DNA of 55,413 nucleotides, taken from positions 1 through 55,413 of the forward strand of contig JBARNX010000033.1 in NCBI GenBank assembly GCA_049641805.1, given 5' to 3'. This stretch comes from UBA5738 sp049641805 (lineage in GTDB: Bacteria > Patescibacteriota > Minisyncoccia > Minisyncoccales > UBA5738). Of this stretch, positions 55,186 through 55,413 are shown one piece after another (the first letter of the stretch is position 1; each line of letters starts with the position of its first letter). The notes under the pieces are model-generated. The model saw only the letters and a program-made list of their open reading frames with translations, ran no database searches and was not told the DNA's origin. Position numbers and translations under genes: made by a program.

Positions 55186-55319
55186 CAAAATTGAAAAATC
55201 AGTTTGGCGGGCAGTTTTACTAAACTGACAATGAAAAATGACAATGTTGAGCCTGAGGCTCATCTGCTTGCGGCAGAAAAAATTGTAAAATGTCTCAATT
55301 CCGACATTTTAACATTTTA
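55186..55319. repeat. AT-rich inverted-repeat element, copy 7 (modules B and reversed C)
   Basis: AAAATTGAAAAATC arm, module B (55200-55232), then reversed module C (55239-55277), then GTAAAATGTCTCAATTCCGA and the AACATTTTAATT end. Two modules in one element. Confidence 0.6.
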
Positions 55320-55413
55320 ATTCTTTTTATACCCCGTCAGCTTGCTGCGGGGAACAAAAAGAATGAGGAGTCCAGAGGAAACATCCTCTGGTTGCGGCGG
55401 GGTTAATACCCCG
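55320..55413. repeat. Palindromic element, copy 2
   Basis: Three hairpins in a row: CCCCG/CGGGG inside ATTCTTTTT/AAAAAGAAT, then CCAGAGGA/TCCTCTGG, then CGGGG-TTAATA-CCCCG at the window end. Better preserved than the copy at 48663. It may continue beyond the window. Confidence 0.6.

Overview
The window looks like a chromosomal segment of a Patescibacteria (CPR) bacterium, most likely Parcubacteria-like. This placement is an inference. It rests on a short alanyl-tRNA synthetase without its C-terminal part, a DUF2339 giant membrane protein, a KRE9-type secreted protein, a lone prepilin, a DUF4143 ATPase, tiny intergenic gaps, tRNAs without encoded CCA, promoters placed almost on the start codon, and several archaeal-type enzymes. 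TGA acts as a stop at the end of many genes, so the code is standard.

Layout. 1-126 is the 3' end (domains V and VI) of a group II intron. 169-11614 is mostly housekeeping and nucleotide-sanitation enzymes: hydrolase, GNATs, HADs, Nudix proteins, M20 peptidase and UMPH-1 nucleotidase. It also holds a secreted KRE9-type protein broken at an A7 run and an XRE regulator flanked by two mirror-oriented 22-bp palindromes. 11629-20418 carries a small, easily missed 55-aa gene, flavodoxin, alaS, an ITPase, the infC-rpmI-rplT operon, smpB with tmRNA directly behind it, and argS. 20525-27616 holds a prepilin, a hexulose-phosphate synthase-like gene, an MFS transporter, a Fic protein, cysS, a DinJ/YafQ-type toxin-antitoxin pair, tRNA-Arg, and an MNT gene with a decayed HEPN partner.

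The most striking region is 27613-41724. It contains a thiolase, a DUF35-DUF362 fusion, an SDR ketoreductase, a FabZ-FabK fusion, a second FabK-like flavoenzyme, a cyclopropane fatty acid synthase, two tandem PlsC acyltransferases, biotin carboxylase, biotin carrier, biotin ligase and a PccB-type carboxyltransferase. An archaeal GTP-dependent dephospho-CoA kinase is transcribed divergently. No acyl carrier protein, FabD, FabH, FabF, PlsX or PlsY is present in the window. Together this reads as a candidate CoA-based (ACP-independent) fatty acid synthesis and lipid assembly locus. A processive glycolipid synthase-like glycosyltransferase (44076) and a CarS/DUF46 CDP-lipid synthase (52204) lie downstream and could complete polar lipid synthesis.

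41763-55183 contains a DUF4143 ATPase behind twin operators, HAD and DUF378 proteins, a cytoplasmic-looking HtrA, tRNA-Arg and tRNA-Ala, a two-gene secreted/membrane thiol pair, YraN, a PHP phosphoesterase, a mechanosensitive-type membrane protein, a P-loop kinase and a degenerate metallo-beta-lactamase-fold protein. Intergenic spaces between about 30.0 and 55.4 kb carry at least seven copies of a modular AT-rich inverted-repeat element with exchangeable hairpin inserts.
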